From contig CAJHZI010000767.1 in NCBI GenBank assembly GCA_905160935.1, forward strand, positions 62,001-126,000: DNA of 64,000 bases, in the 5' to 3' direction. The stretch comes from Enchytraeus crypticus (Eukaryota > Annelida > Clitellata > Enchytraeida > Enchytraeidae). The position numbers and the translations under genes are program-made. Position 1 is the stretch's first letter. Each line of letters opens with the position of its first letter. This document shows, in pieces, positions 57,501-64,000 of the stretch. Under the pieces are notes generated by a model. The model searched no databases. It was not told the DNA's origin and worked only from the letters and a program-made list of their open reading frames with translations.

Positions 57501-59871
57501 AGGTCTATTTTTAACTTCAAAAGAATCATCGTAGTGTACTCTATGTCGATTTATACATCAGTGATGAACTAAATTTAATACTGGGAAAGAATTAGAATAT
57601 AAAACCTCTTTAGCCTTTATCTTTAGCCAAATTATCCGTGTCTCTTTCGTGATCAAACACACTAGCGCGCGGAATAAGGCATAACACGTAATGGCAGCAT
57701 TTGCTTTGCAGAAGGTCAATTGCTTGTAGTAGAGTCTATTTAAATAACTTTCGGACTCGACTCTATGTAGCCTACTTGACTATTATTACTAATTTTTATT
57801 ACTCACATTTTTTATGTTTCAAGTAATTCAGTGGTTTTAAATGTAGTATATTTGAGTTTTTATTCTAACTATAAAAAGTGGCAAAAATAATCAATATTTA
57901 GAGGCATTCAAATGCTGAAAAGTTTTAACTGAACTTATTCACGACGTTTAATTATTAATTGTGAAATTTATCGTCTAGCATTGAGTTTCAGAGATTTGCA
58001 ATGAATTTTATACTTTTTGCAGGCAAGCATGGAGAAAATATCACTCCAGGTAACCATTATCTTCTCCTTTTCGCTTTTCCAGTTCTCTCTGAATGCAAAT
58101 CTACCGAAAACCTCCGATCATACTCCACTCGTCAGTAAGTATTGGTTAAATCATTTATCGTTTTAAATCTTTTATTTTTTCTTTGAACACAAACGAGAAA
58201 CAAAAGTGGACTCGTAATATGTTGTATTCATGGAGTTAGAATCTTGAAAATAGCTCTGTCACTTCTTCATCCACGTGCTGCTCAACGTGTCAACCAGTGA
58301 AGACTACGTCATAATGAAGGTCACGAAGGACACGAGAACCAAAGAGGCTGTGCAACAGGTGCTGATCAAGTCCGGTAGGGCGGAGGAGAAGGTGGAGAAC
58401 TACATGGTGGTGGTGGAGACTCAGAAGGGAAGAGAGCACAGGGACTCTGACAAGGAAGCAGTCATCCAGAGGACACGGGACATGGATGAGAAGGTGCTTC
58501 ATGCTCAGAACAAGTGGAGAGGAGGTGGAAGGTTCATTCTTAAGAAAAACAGCAACATCAAGAGGGAGGGGTCACTGATGTTGGATGTGGGAGCGGACTG
58601 GGACTCTCTAACGACAATTAAATTTATGTAAATGATTGGTGCAGACTTTTTATTTAGCGTAAGGTATATTTTAATAACAATTAACTACTAAAGGTTCATT
58701 TAATAAAAATTATTTATTACTACATATTAACAAAAAGCTCTGTCACATTTTAGAAATTCCGTTATTCTTCTCTCAATGTAGCCTACTCGCAATTTGGTTT
58801 GGAGACTTCTGTAAAAAGTAAAGTAAACACGCATCATAGTGAAATGGTCAACTACCTTGATATCTATCACTTTTTTGAAGTACAAGTTTAAACAGTTTGG
58901 TATTTTTTCCAATTTCCGTGTAAACTGTGTAGTGAATATCCGAGATTTTACTCTCAGTTCAGCGCGACTGGGATTTGAACCCACGAGAGTTCCATTCTCA
59001 ACAAGATCATTCATTCAAAACTTCATATCGTTACCCCTTATTGAGATATTCTATGGGTCCTATATCTCCTGGACCGCACGAATACCTGGACCGCACGAAT
59101 ATCCTTTGAATGTTGCTTTCTAATGTATGTTTATAATGTTTCTATGATTACTATGTACTAACGTTTACCAGGCTGTTACTCTATGTTAACGTTTAACAAG
59201 TTATTATTATGTGCTAACGTTTAACAGATGATTACTATGTGTTAAAGTTAAGCAGGTTATTACTATGTGTTAACGTTTAACAGGTGATTTCTATGTATTA
59301 ACGTTTAACAGGTTGTTAATCTATGTTGAAGTTTAACATGTTATTACCATATGTTAACGTTTAACAGGAGATTATAATGTGTTAACTTTTACCAGGCGAT
59401 TATTTGCTGGGAGGTATGGCGCTTGCAGCATTTGGCCTCATCGTTAGCGTTCTAATTCAATTTATCTACTACTTCCCTCAACCTCGTGCGGCTAGGTGGC
59501 TGAGATACTTTGCCTTTGACATCCTTGATCAGGCCTTCCAGCTGCGACGCCTATTCGACAGGCAAACCAACACTACGGTCCCAGTCGTCACGGCAAAGGC
59601 AAGATTTAGGAAAGCCAAGAAGGAAGCGGATAGCAAGATGTTATCTCAGAATGGAGGTACTGGCTCCAATGCAGCATTAGGAGGTTTTCAGGTGGAAAAG
59701 GCGGATGATCTGGACGATGAATGTTTGCTGGATGAGTTTCCTGCCATTGCAGAGATATGCGACAGGCTGTTCTTTATCATAAGTGTAATGATCGTGGTGG
59801 GAATGACCGGTGGAATGATCATATCCTTCGGCGCCAACGTTAGGCACAGCGTTGATCCTCTGGAGGTTTAA
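45358..59871 (+). CDS. Nicotinic-type Cys-loop receptor subunit, non-alpha (9 coding exons)
   Basis: A joined frame of 494 residues. Exons: 45358-45541, 51841-51983, 52887-52931, 53254-53363, 54219-54363, 55831-55962, 57365-57502, 58023-58134, 59396-59871. All junctions are GT-AG and in frame. Domains: signal peptide (1 to about 22), extracellular domain with loop D (TTFGWIQM), loop A (WVPDVGIANS), the Cys-loop C197-C211 with 13 residues between (LLDVTYFPFDAQA), loop B (ESWSLG), TM1 (about 274-296), TM2 (305-325), TM3 (340-362), a cytoplasmic loop of about 95 residues and TM4 (461-483). The loop-C Cys-Cys pair is absent, so it is a non-alpha or orphan subunit. Glu at -1' of TM2 (MEKIS) suggests cation selectivity. 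Such receptors are pentameric ligand-gated channels of the plasma membrane; the ligand here is unknown. Confidence 0.92.
45542..46465. other. Start of receptor intron 1
   Basis: AT-rich, nothing recognised. The whole intron is 6.3 kb and contains most of the mobile DNA of this gene. Confidence 0.45.
46470..46595. repeat. (TA)n tract with 20-bp-scale tacatg periodicity
   Basis: TA runs interrupted by tacatgta. Continues after the transposon at 48579-48610, showing that the transposon inserted into this tract. Confidence 0.9.
46596..48578. mobile_element. IS630/Tc1/mariner-family transposon (DD37D), complete ends
   Basis: A 1983-bp element flanked by TA on both sides (46594-46595 and 48579-48580). 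The terminal inverted repeats start cactgtgagtcttataagt. 46596-46644 and 48530-48578 are identical over 49 bp in reverse complement, and similarity continues imperfectly to about 85 bp. It encodes one transposase ORF, broken only by an amber codon. It is inserted in a (TA)n tract within intron 1 of the receptor gene. Confidence 0.93.
47116..48240 (+). pseudogene. DD37D mariner-type transposase with one in-frame TAG
   Basis: One continuous frame, interrupted only by TAG at 47674-47676. The first in-frame ATG is 47218; the frame is open from at least 47116. The N-terminal half has helix-turn-helix motifs (YGAKRILKEFP, STRQIAREIEVSQATVSRI). Catalytic residues are Asp in FTDEK (47635), Asp in QQDSAPAH (47929) and Asp in PDLNPVDYKIW (48043). 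The last two are 37 residues apart, which gives DD37D, the spacing of maT-like/mosquito DD37D families. From the ATG it would be about 340 codons, normal for the family. Transposases of this family cut at TA sites by a DDE/D mechanism. Confidence 0.9.
48579..48860. other. TA-rich flank and spacer
   Basis: Remainder of the (TA)n target tract, then unassigned sequence. Confidence 0.4.
48865..48915 (+). mobile_element. SINE family C fragment
   Basis: gatagatatcaacgtagttg and atcatttcactataat match the downstream part of the copies at 5105 and 58780. It ends in (att)n at 48918-48936, where a LINE begins. Confidence 0.5.
48937..50295 (+). mobile_element. RTE-like LINE, 5'-truncated, best copy in the window
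   Basis: The frame 48937-49554 encodes reverse transcriptase: DFTKSVMIPFPKKANAVECS, DYRTICLI, ILLKIVNNRIQSKAEMIL, TQFGFRKGCGTREAIGIM. The first catalytic block is degraded (CFGNFEKALHRID, where a CFVDFEKAFDRVD form is usual). A deletion near 49523 shifts the frame before RFADDQGMVAG. The C-terminal part (FKYLGHTITDDGKC, WTTLLYGCET, MEMWIWGKMEG, GRMEGKRGRGRPRLGMLDDL) ends at about 50272, then cagtaggcagtgcactaaga. Fragments of the same family lie at 10385, 12474, 38640(-), 51490(-), 53985(-) and 60380(-). Confidence 0.88.
50300..51300. other. Spacer in receptor intron 1
   Basis: At about 51000-51040 the sequence agcccaggattggaacccag resembles the SINE A box B complement, but no more of the element is visible. 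Otherwise nothing. Confidence 0.4.
51330..51442. repeat. Head-to-head LINE 3' ends forming a long inverted repeat
   Basis: After a (GA)n run, ggctttataaaccatggatc and tggc (51388-51411) pair with gccaggtccatggtatataa and agcc (51418-51441), about 24 bp per arm with few mismatches. Each arm resembles the RTE-like LINE 3' terminus (taccatggacctgccag). Confidence 0.7.
51490..51795 (-). mobile_element. LINE fragments, minus strand
   Basis: Minus-strand reading of 51500-51640 gives a block like GLCVVDFEKAIDRNDW followed by ILRRIGIDWR, the RTE-like reverse transcriptase. 51690-51795 is a separate segment nearly identical to 28852-28960 (ccttctttttgctcgccggc, tgtctcaatag, gctcgat, ttgtcattgatg). 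It ends about 45 bp before receptor exon 2. Confidence 0.7.
51841..55962 (+). CDS. Receptor exons 2-6: ligand-binding domain
   Basis: Exon 2 encodes SRLVNMLFPLDRNYTV and the IEVDLTFVLMFFFAL strand. Exon 3 is exactly 45 nt (DERQQTLTTFGWIQM) and exon 4 exactly 110 nt (IWIDELHRWNP to WVPDVGIAN). Both sizes equal the classic exons 3 and 4 of vertebrate nicotinic receptor genes. Exon 5 encodes ELYGEILDPTKLKTIVYSNG through the first Cys of the loop. Exon 6 starts with its second Cys (ACYIILESWSLG) and ends ELTGYNIT. Phases 1-0-0-2-0-0 all match. The Trp residues of loops A, B and D are kept; loop C lacks the vicinal Cys and the expected Tyr. Confidence 0.92.
51984..52886. other. Receptor intron 2
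   Basis: Contains a 3'-part SINE B copy at 52322-52460. Otherwise AT-rich. Confidence 0.5.
52322..52460 (+). mobile_element. SINE-like repeat family B, 3' half
   Basis: Reads aacgaacggaaaaatctcaa, ataggggattgagtgatgga, gacagtctattcgtatcccg, accctagtta and attcaaggaaagacgatgat. The 5' half is absent. Confidence 0.8.
53364..54218. other. Receptor intron 4
   Basis: Includes a diverged minus-strand 3' end of the RTE-like LINE at about 53985-54030 (cagtgcactgccaagtggca, ggttcaaggtac). No other feature. Confidence 0.5.
54403..54478 (+). mobile_element. SINE family A, 3' half, just after a splice donor
   Basis: Starts tttaatcctgagctctcccg about 40 nt after the exon 5 donor, with cgtcactgacatcgctttcg, agtgaggaaactaacg and the tail ccttagctttagcag. 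Confidence 0.8.
54480..55578. other. Receptor intron 5, main part
   Basis: AT-rich, nothing recognised apart from scattered short repeats. Confidence 0.45.
55579..55606. repeat. Perfect 28-bp palindrome
   Basis: tgtatcattacatt is followed directly by its reverse complement aatgtaatgataca. A second 9-bp inverted repeat (aatttgtac / gtacaaatt) follows at once. Confidence 0.9.
55963..57188. other. Receptor intron 6, main part
   Basis: No recognised feature until the SINE A copy that ends the intron. Confidence 0.45.
57189..57333 (+). mobile_element. SINE family A, best full copy
   Basis: tRNA-like head: tggctggagccatggtgtgg, box A at 57206-57217 (tggcgatgtcgg), box B at 57250-57260 (ggttcaaatcc), spacing near that of a tRNA. 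A central block cgtcactgacatcgctttcg and agtgaggaaactgac follows, then an attagctttaccagcttt tail. The central block is common to all copies. It ends about 31 nt before the acceptor of receptor exon 7. Confidence 0.9.
57365..59871 (+). CDS. Receptor exons 7-9: transmembrane domain and cytoplasmic loop
   Basis: Exon 7 encodes FHLKRKPIYYMLTIVMPCVV (TM1). Exon 8 encodes ASMEKISLQVTIIFSFSLF and on to NLPKTSDHTPLV (TM2 and its end). Exon 9 begins DYLLGGMALAAFGLIVSVLI (TM3) and runs through a short cytoplasmic loop to TM4 (LFFIISVMIVVGMTGGMIIS) and the C-terminus HSVDPLEV. In TM2 the 9' position is Phe instead of the near-universal Leu, and 20' is Ala instead of an acidic residue. The acceptor of exon 9 (accag at 59391-59395) lies in the last unit of a 28-bp tandem array. 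Confidence 0.92.
57503..58022. other. Receptor intron 7
   Basis: Nothing recognised. Confidence 0.5.
58254..58631 (+). pseudogene. Intronic 126-codon ORF, possibly a Ras-association-like domain fragment
   Basis: Open frame from just after a TAG at 58251-58253 to TAA at 58629-58631, clearly GC-richer than the introns around it. It reads HVLLNVSTSEDYVIMKVTKD, then EAVQQVLIKSGRAEEKVENY, MVVVETQKG, KVLHAQNKWRGGGRFILKKN. The layout (N-terminal strand, TRTKEAVQQVL helix, YMVVVE strand, late RFILKK strand) is like ubiquitin-fold Ras-association domains, but I cannot name the parent. It lies between receptor exons 8 and 9, which splice in frame without it. It could be a retrocopied or transposed exon, or an exon of an overlapping gene. 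I label it a pseudogene only provisionally. Confidence 0.4.
58780..59012 (-). mobile_element. SINE family C, reverse copy
   Basis: Minus strand: gagaatggaactctcgtggg, ttcaaatcccagtcgcgctg (box B), gagagtaaaatctcggatat, then a segment with gatatcaaggtagttgacca. Matches the copy at 5105-5310 in order and spacing. Confidence 0.65.
59137..59400. repeat. 28-bp minisatellite ending inside a splice acceptor
   Basis: About nine units of 28 bp, typical unit actatgtgttaacgtttaac then aggtgatt. The last unit reads ttaacttttaccag|gcgatt, where | is the receptor exon 9 acceptor. Earlier units carry the equivalent aacag|gtgatt, so each resembles a copy of the intron-exon border. Confidence 0.92.
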
Positions 59872-60377
59872 ACGACATCCCTGCATGACGTCACTCCATG
59901 ACGTCAGCGATAGCGTCATGTTAAATAACGTAACATGATGATAACGTCATCGGTTAAATTATTTAAGATCTTCTAAGACCTATACATCATTTCACTTTTT
60001 CTAAACTATAAGCACTGTATGCCTCTGTGTTTTTAGTGTGAACACTTGTAATATAAACTTATGTGTTGGACGACTGATGTATAATTAATCGATAGAGAAA
60101 CCATTACAGCAACAAAGACATAATTTATACTAGCCTTGGACCATAAATTTTGTAATATATTTAGGTCAGTCTGGATAGTTTGCGTTTTAACTGAAATAAC
60201 CTAAAGATGTTTTAATTTTCTGTAAGACTGAGGGGGCTAATTTCAGAGTGTTCAATCATTTTGACAGGGTTAACAGCAGAATTATTATTATTTTTGTCAT
60301 CATATAATTATCTAAATTAAAGGAATCCTTATAATTATCATAACACAATCATAAATAGGTCCTATCTATATTTCTAT

Positions 60378-60378
<1 letters not shown>
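59872..60378. other. 3' untranslated / intergenic sequence after the receptor gene
   Basis: Contains three close GACGTCA-like motifs at 59888-59905 (atgacgtcactccatgacgt). ATTAAA occurs near 60316 and AATAAA at 60781; which poly(A) signal is used cannot be told. Confidence 0.45.
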
Positions 60379-60379
<1 letters not shown>

Positions 60380-60412
<33 letters not shown>

Positions 60413-60530
60413 GTGCACTGCCTACTGGTAGGTCCATGGTATATAACGCCTCTACTCTTCTCTATCTACTGTCTTTCTCTTCATGTCCACATACGAGTGG
60501 ATCTTTAAATCATCTATAACATTCTTTTGA
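60380..60530 (-). mobile_element. RTE-like LINE 3' end, minus strand
   Basis: A (ct)n run (60382-60411), then tagtgcactgcctactggta and ggtccatggtatata. The minus-strand reading gives LDDLKIHSYVDMKRK-like sequence, i.e. the C-terminus and 3' end of the element at 48937. The (GA)n on the minus strand is its 3' tail. Confidence 0.8.
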
Positions 60531-60534
60531 TATA

Positions 60535-61685
60535 CCATTATACTTGAGGGATTCTGCTTATGATGAGGTGGGCCCCCTAAGCCTTCCTCAGCTTCGACTA
60601 ACATTTACTGGGTAGGGGCGTCATTCCCTGAGGAAAAATCCTCCTTATCCTGACAATCTTGTACTTCTATACGGCATAGGCTTACTTAAATATTAATGCA
60701 AAATTTTCCTATTTGACTCAAAACGAATAACTGCTAAGATGAGGTGTTTAACTAAATATTGGTAATCTTCAACTAGTATCAATAAAGAGAGTAAAAATAG
60801 ATCAATTAGTGATAATTACTTTATAAGGTTTTCATTATGTCGATCTATTATAGAAACGTAAATATTTGCGACCGTAAAGGCTACAGCTTTATATATTAAC
60901 TTGATATTATATACATGTATAATAATGAATATTAGTGATGACGAATAGAACGAGCTGATATCATCACTTCATACGTCGCTTTCGATCTCTTGATGGACGT
61001 TAAAATTTTAAGTATCTTCACTTTTCTAATATCATAACACGCACCTAGATAAATAACTCGAGCCGTCCGTGATATGAACTCTACAAGGTATACAAAGGTG
61101 TGCATGCGTTTTAATTGTTTTAGATACCACTTAGACTATAAATTTACGAGCACGCTTAGATTGTTAGGTTAACGTTCAAGAAATAGAAGTAAATGATTCT
61201 ATTACTGCTTCTACATTCTAATAAAATTAAAATTATCTATAGGCTCTAGAACTGAGGAATTATAATTCGCCTGCGATCTAAAATAGCAATCATAGGGTCT
61301 CCGAAATGCGAAGAACGTGTTTTGATAACCACGAAATTCAAAGTTTAGAAGTTGAAATTAACAGTATTTGACCTATTAGGATAGTACTTTTAACAATAAT
61401 TCAAAGAATTAAGCCTATTGAATTACTGTTGAGCTTCTTGCAAAGCGTAGACCTAGGGAAGACATCAACAGCACATGCAGTCAAATTAAAACGGCACAGC
61501 GTAGGCCTATTTTTGTTTATTGACAATTAATTAGCCTATTGGCGGACTATGGCTATAGCCTAAAGGCATGTATAATGCCGCATATTCGAACATTGTATAA
61601 GAGCAAAACAAAACCAAAGACAAAGAGTTCCGAAAAATTGTGCATGTTATGAGTATTCGTTTAAGTCTGTGTGCGCCAAAGATAT
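60535..61685. other. Intergenic spacer
   Basis: No gene or known repeat. The stretch 60545-60690 (gaggtgggccccctaagcct and on) is GC-richer and may belong to an unlisted repeat. Confidence 0.4.
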
Positions 61686-61689
61686 GGTG

Positions 61690-62588
61690 CCAGTGGCGGA
61701 TCCAGGGGGGGGGCCAGGGGGCCTGGGCCCCCCCTCCTTAGGTCCGCCGATAAAAAATGTTAAACTATCTTTTCATTGTTTCTATGGCAATTTCGATGTG
61801 AAAATAGACCCTATGTTAGTCATGGAGGTGGTTGGGGGGGAGCCGGGGTGGGGGGTAAGACAGGGTATATTTTCATTGTTTCTATGGCAATTTCGAGCGT
61901 AAATATGTTAGTAATGGCAGTGGATAGGGGGCCCGGGGGGGGGGGGTAAGACAGGGTATATTTTCATTGTTTCTATGGCAATTTCGATGTGTAAATATCT
62001 TAGTAATGGCAGTGGTTAGGGGGGCCCGGGGGGGGTACTAGAGGGAACTCAGTTCCAATAGCTCGATTTTTTATAGGATAAACTAGGAGCACTGTATAAT
62101 GGAAGAGGTTCCAAAACAATGTTGACCGTTTCACTAGCTCTCAATTTTTACTTGAGCCAATGCATAACCACTGCATTAGAGGAAAAAATGGTGTAAGTAA
62201 AAATTATGAACTCTCCCGGAGCAGTGGTGCAAACATCCTCGGCTGGAAGGGGGCTAAAGCTCCCCCCACCGCCAAAATTAGGTCACTTTTGCAATTTGTC
62301 GAGATCCGCAGAGTTTCTTCAGAGGTGAAAAAATTAACCTCTTTTCCAAACAAATGTAGGATTTTAGGTTTTCCCCTGACGGGTATGAGCGGGGTGGGGG
62401 GGAGGGGGGTAAGGTACGGGGATAGATTCACTCTGAGCCGAACGCAGTAGTGAACAAACTTTGAGCTCCCCCCCCCCGCACAGAAATTTGTCTGGTTGCG
62501 TCACATGTCCCAAAGAAAGCAAAAAATGTACACTCTCAAAAAAAATTTCGGGCCCCCCCTTGAAAAATTCCTAGATCCGCCCCTGGGT
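61690..62588. mobile_element. Non-autonomous DNA transposon with G-run-rich interior
   Basis: Imperfect terminal inverted repeats: ccagtggcggatccaggg at the left, and ccaggggcggatctagga when the right end (tcctagatccgcccctgg, about 62568-62585) is read in reverse. The interior has three direct repeats of about 90-100 bp (core ttttcattgtttctatggca at 61770, 61871 and 61962) separated by G-runs of 7-12 nt, and no transposase. It is a MITE-like element; the superfamily is uncertain. Confidence 0.65.
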
Positions 62589-62589
62589 G

Positions 62590-63675
62590 TGCGGTAGCTT
62601 TGGTGTGAGCTTTTTTAATTTTATTCATTAATTGTTATATAGTTATTATTAATAAAGAATTTTACATAACATAATATAATAGTTTTGAGTCAGAAGGCAA
62701 ATACACACTTGTTTTATGCTCATTAGATATAACTAGCAAGAATAGGCCTACATACTTAAATTAATCGACGGCTGAATGACATAATGAGTTTATTTCAGTA
62801 TAAATTGTTACTTTTATTTCTTTCCATAATATTTATAGTAATTTTAAGTACATGAAGTAAGCAATTAGTGCCAATTAAAAAGCATGAATACTATGACTAT
62901 GGTCTTAAATCTTGATGATTAATCATTACAATAAATGTTTATTAAACAGTTTCAAATAAGAATTGAAGTGACGCACTGTAAACCAAACTTTAATTTTTTA
63001 TCTATGCATCTTCCGCCATCTTGTTTCATAGCGTGAAAGTTACGTCATTGTTCTGGCATATGAAAGATTTTTTAATATAGTGAAATTTTCTCGCCTAATT
63101 CCTAGAGTAATCAGTCAGTTGTACGGTAATCTATTCAACCATTGATTTCTCATCTGAAAAATCTACTAATCTGCGTGGTACGTGTGATTTGTATGAAATT
63201 TGCTTACTTCAGTAATTCGACCTTTGTTCGTTTACTTTTTATTGTAAAATTTGATTTGAAGGTAAAATGCTAAACATGAAAGCTAAATTCAAGTAGAACG
63301 CTAAAATCTTGGGAGTTTAATATTTTATTATATAATATTAAGAAGTGCTAAGTAATTTAACAATTGAATTCTAAGATTTTAGCAATTTTTTCTTTATTAG
63401 AATTTTAAGCCCTCAAAGCTAGAATTAGTTGAAATGCGTCTTTGTTGTCCATAATTTTAAAATTTCATTCAGAATAGAGGAAACAGTCCTCAGTCGTAAT
63501 TAAATTCTCTACTCATTGTTATTGCTCTATCTTTAGTTTAATTTTCTTTTAATTTTGTTTGCAAAGAGGAACAAAAATATGTTAGTTAATATCGATAGTG
63601 TACTTTAAGTTGCGGGCCTAATAATTGTATTGTTCTCTTCTGAATGTAAAACCATATCTTTTGCCTATGATGCTG
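62590..63675. other. AT-rich spacer
   Basis: Nothing recognised. Probably 5' flank or intron of the exon at 63.7 kb. Confidence 0.4.
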
Positions 63676-63680
63676 TACAG

Positions 63681-63981
63681 GTAGATTATATCGGATTATG
63701 GAATTTCTCAGCGATGAGCACTGTACGGCACAGACGCCAGAACGTTGTGTGAGAAGGAAACGATCCGCAGATTATGACGAAGATCTTGCCTCGTCGCCAT
63801 GCTCCAAGAGAATTAAGACTTTGGCCAGTGTTGTTGTGACAAACAATTGGAGGAAGGATTGTAGACCTGCGTGTAGTTATGCTAGAGATAGGCGCAGATC
63901 TCCTTACAACAAGAGATGTCGACGTCTTTCTACCGAGTCCAGAGATGATGTTTCAAGCCGAGAGGTTTCTAGGTCTAACAG
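63681..63981 (+). CDS. Probable exon of an unknown basic, Ser/Arg-rich protein
   Basis: Bounded by a good acceptor (gctgtacag, ending 63680) and a donor (aacag|gtagac, 63982). The open frame with ATG at 63698 encodes MEFLSDEHC, ERCVRRKRSADYDEDL, SSPCSKRIKTLA and, later, DRRRSPYNKRCRRLSTESRD. Basic clusters (RRKR, KRIK) look like nuclear localisation signals. Composition is unlike the random ORFs in this window and GC is higher. The exon is also open upstream of the ATG, back to the acceptor. I do not recognise the family. It continues beyond the window. Confidence 0.45.
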
Positions 63982-64000
63982 GTAGACGGTTCAATTTTCT

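Overview
The window is animal nuclear DNA: AT-rich, with split genes, GT-AG introns (and one probable GC-AG intron) and many retrotransposon and DNA-transposon relics. The gene content (a DEG/ENaC channel, a nicotinic-type Cys-loop receptor subunit), several SINE families and CR1/L2-like and RTE-like LINE debris suggest a bilaterian invertebrate, probably a lophotrochozoan. The species cannot be named from the sequence.

Layout. 0-15.3 kb has no host gene I can support. It holds a broken non-LTR retrotransposon (1-1.9 kb), a repeat-associated ORF relic (3.4 kb), minisatellites with 12-, 13- and 25-bp units, (TA)n and (GA)n tracts, LINE 3' ends and SINE copies, including a 5S rRNA-derived one. 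15.5-41.7 kb is one plus-strand gene of 16 exons that I could join in a single reading frame (about 1621 residues). It is a DEG/ENaC channel whose extracellular finger region has been expanded by an acidic linker with two furin-type sites, a C-type lectin domain, a 513-residue Ser/Thr-rich mucin-like exon and a second C-type lectin domain. The inserted modules are bounded by phase-1 introns, as expected from exon shuffling. Its introns hold a hAT relic, a nearly full-length but dead LINE and several SINEs. 45.4-59.9 kb is a second plus-strand gene of 9 coding exons joining to 494 residues, a nicotinic-type Cys-loop receptor subunit that lacks the loop-C Cys pair. Its introns hold a DD37D mariner-type transposon with 49-bp identical inverted ends, an RTE-like LINE, SINEs, an unexplained 126-codon ORF and a 28-bp minisatellite that runs into the last splice acceptor. 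60-64 kb holds LINE debris, a G-rich non-autonomous DNA transposon and, at the far end, one probable exon of an unknown basic protein.

The most interesting object is the DEG/ENaC-lectin-mucin chimera. It reads as a channel carrying its own proteolytically releasable, glycosylated, lectin-bearing extracellular module, next to a ligand-gated channel gene. The joined reading frames are directly visible; function, proteolysis and ligands are inferred.
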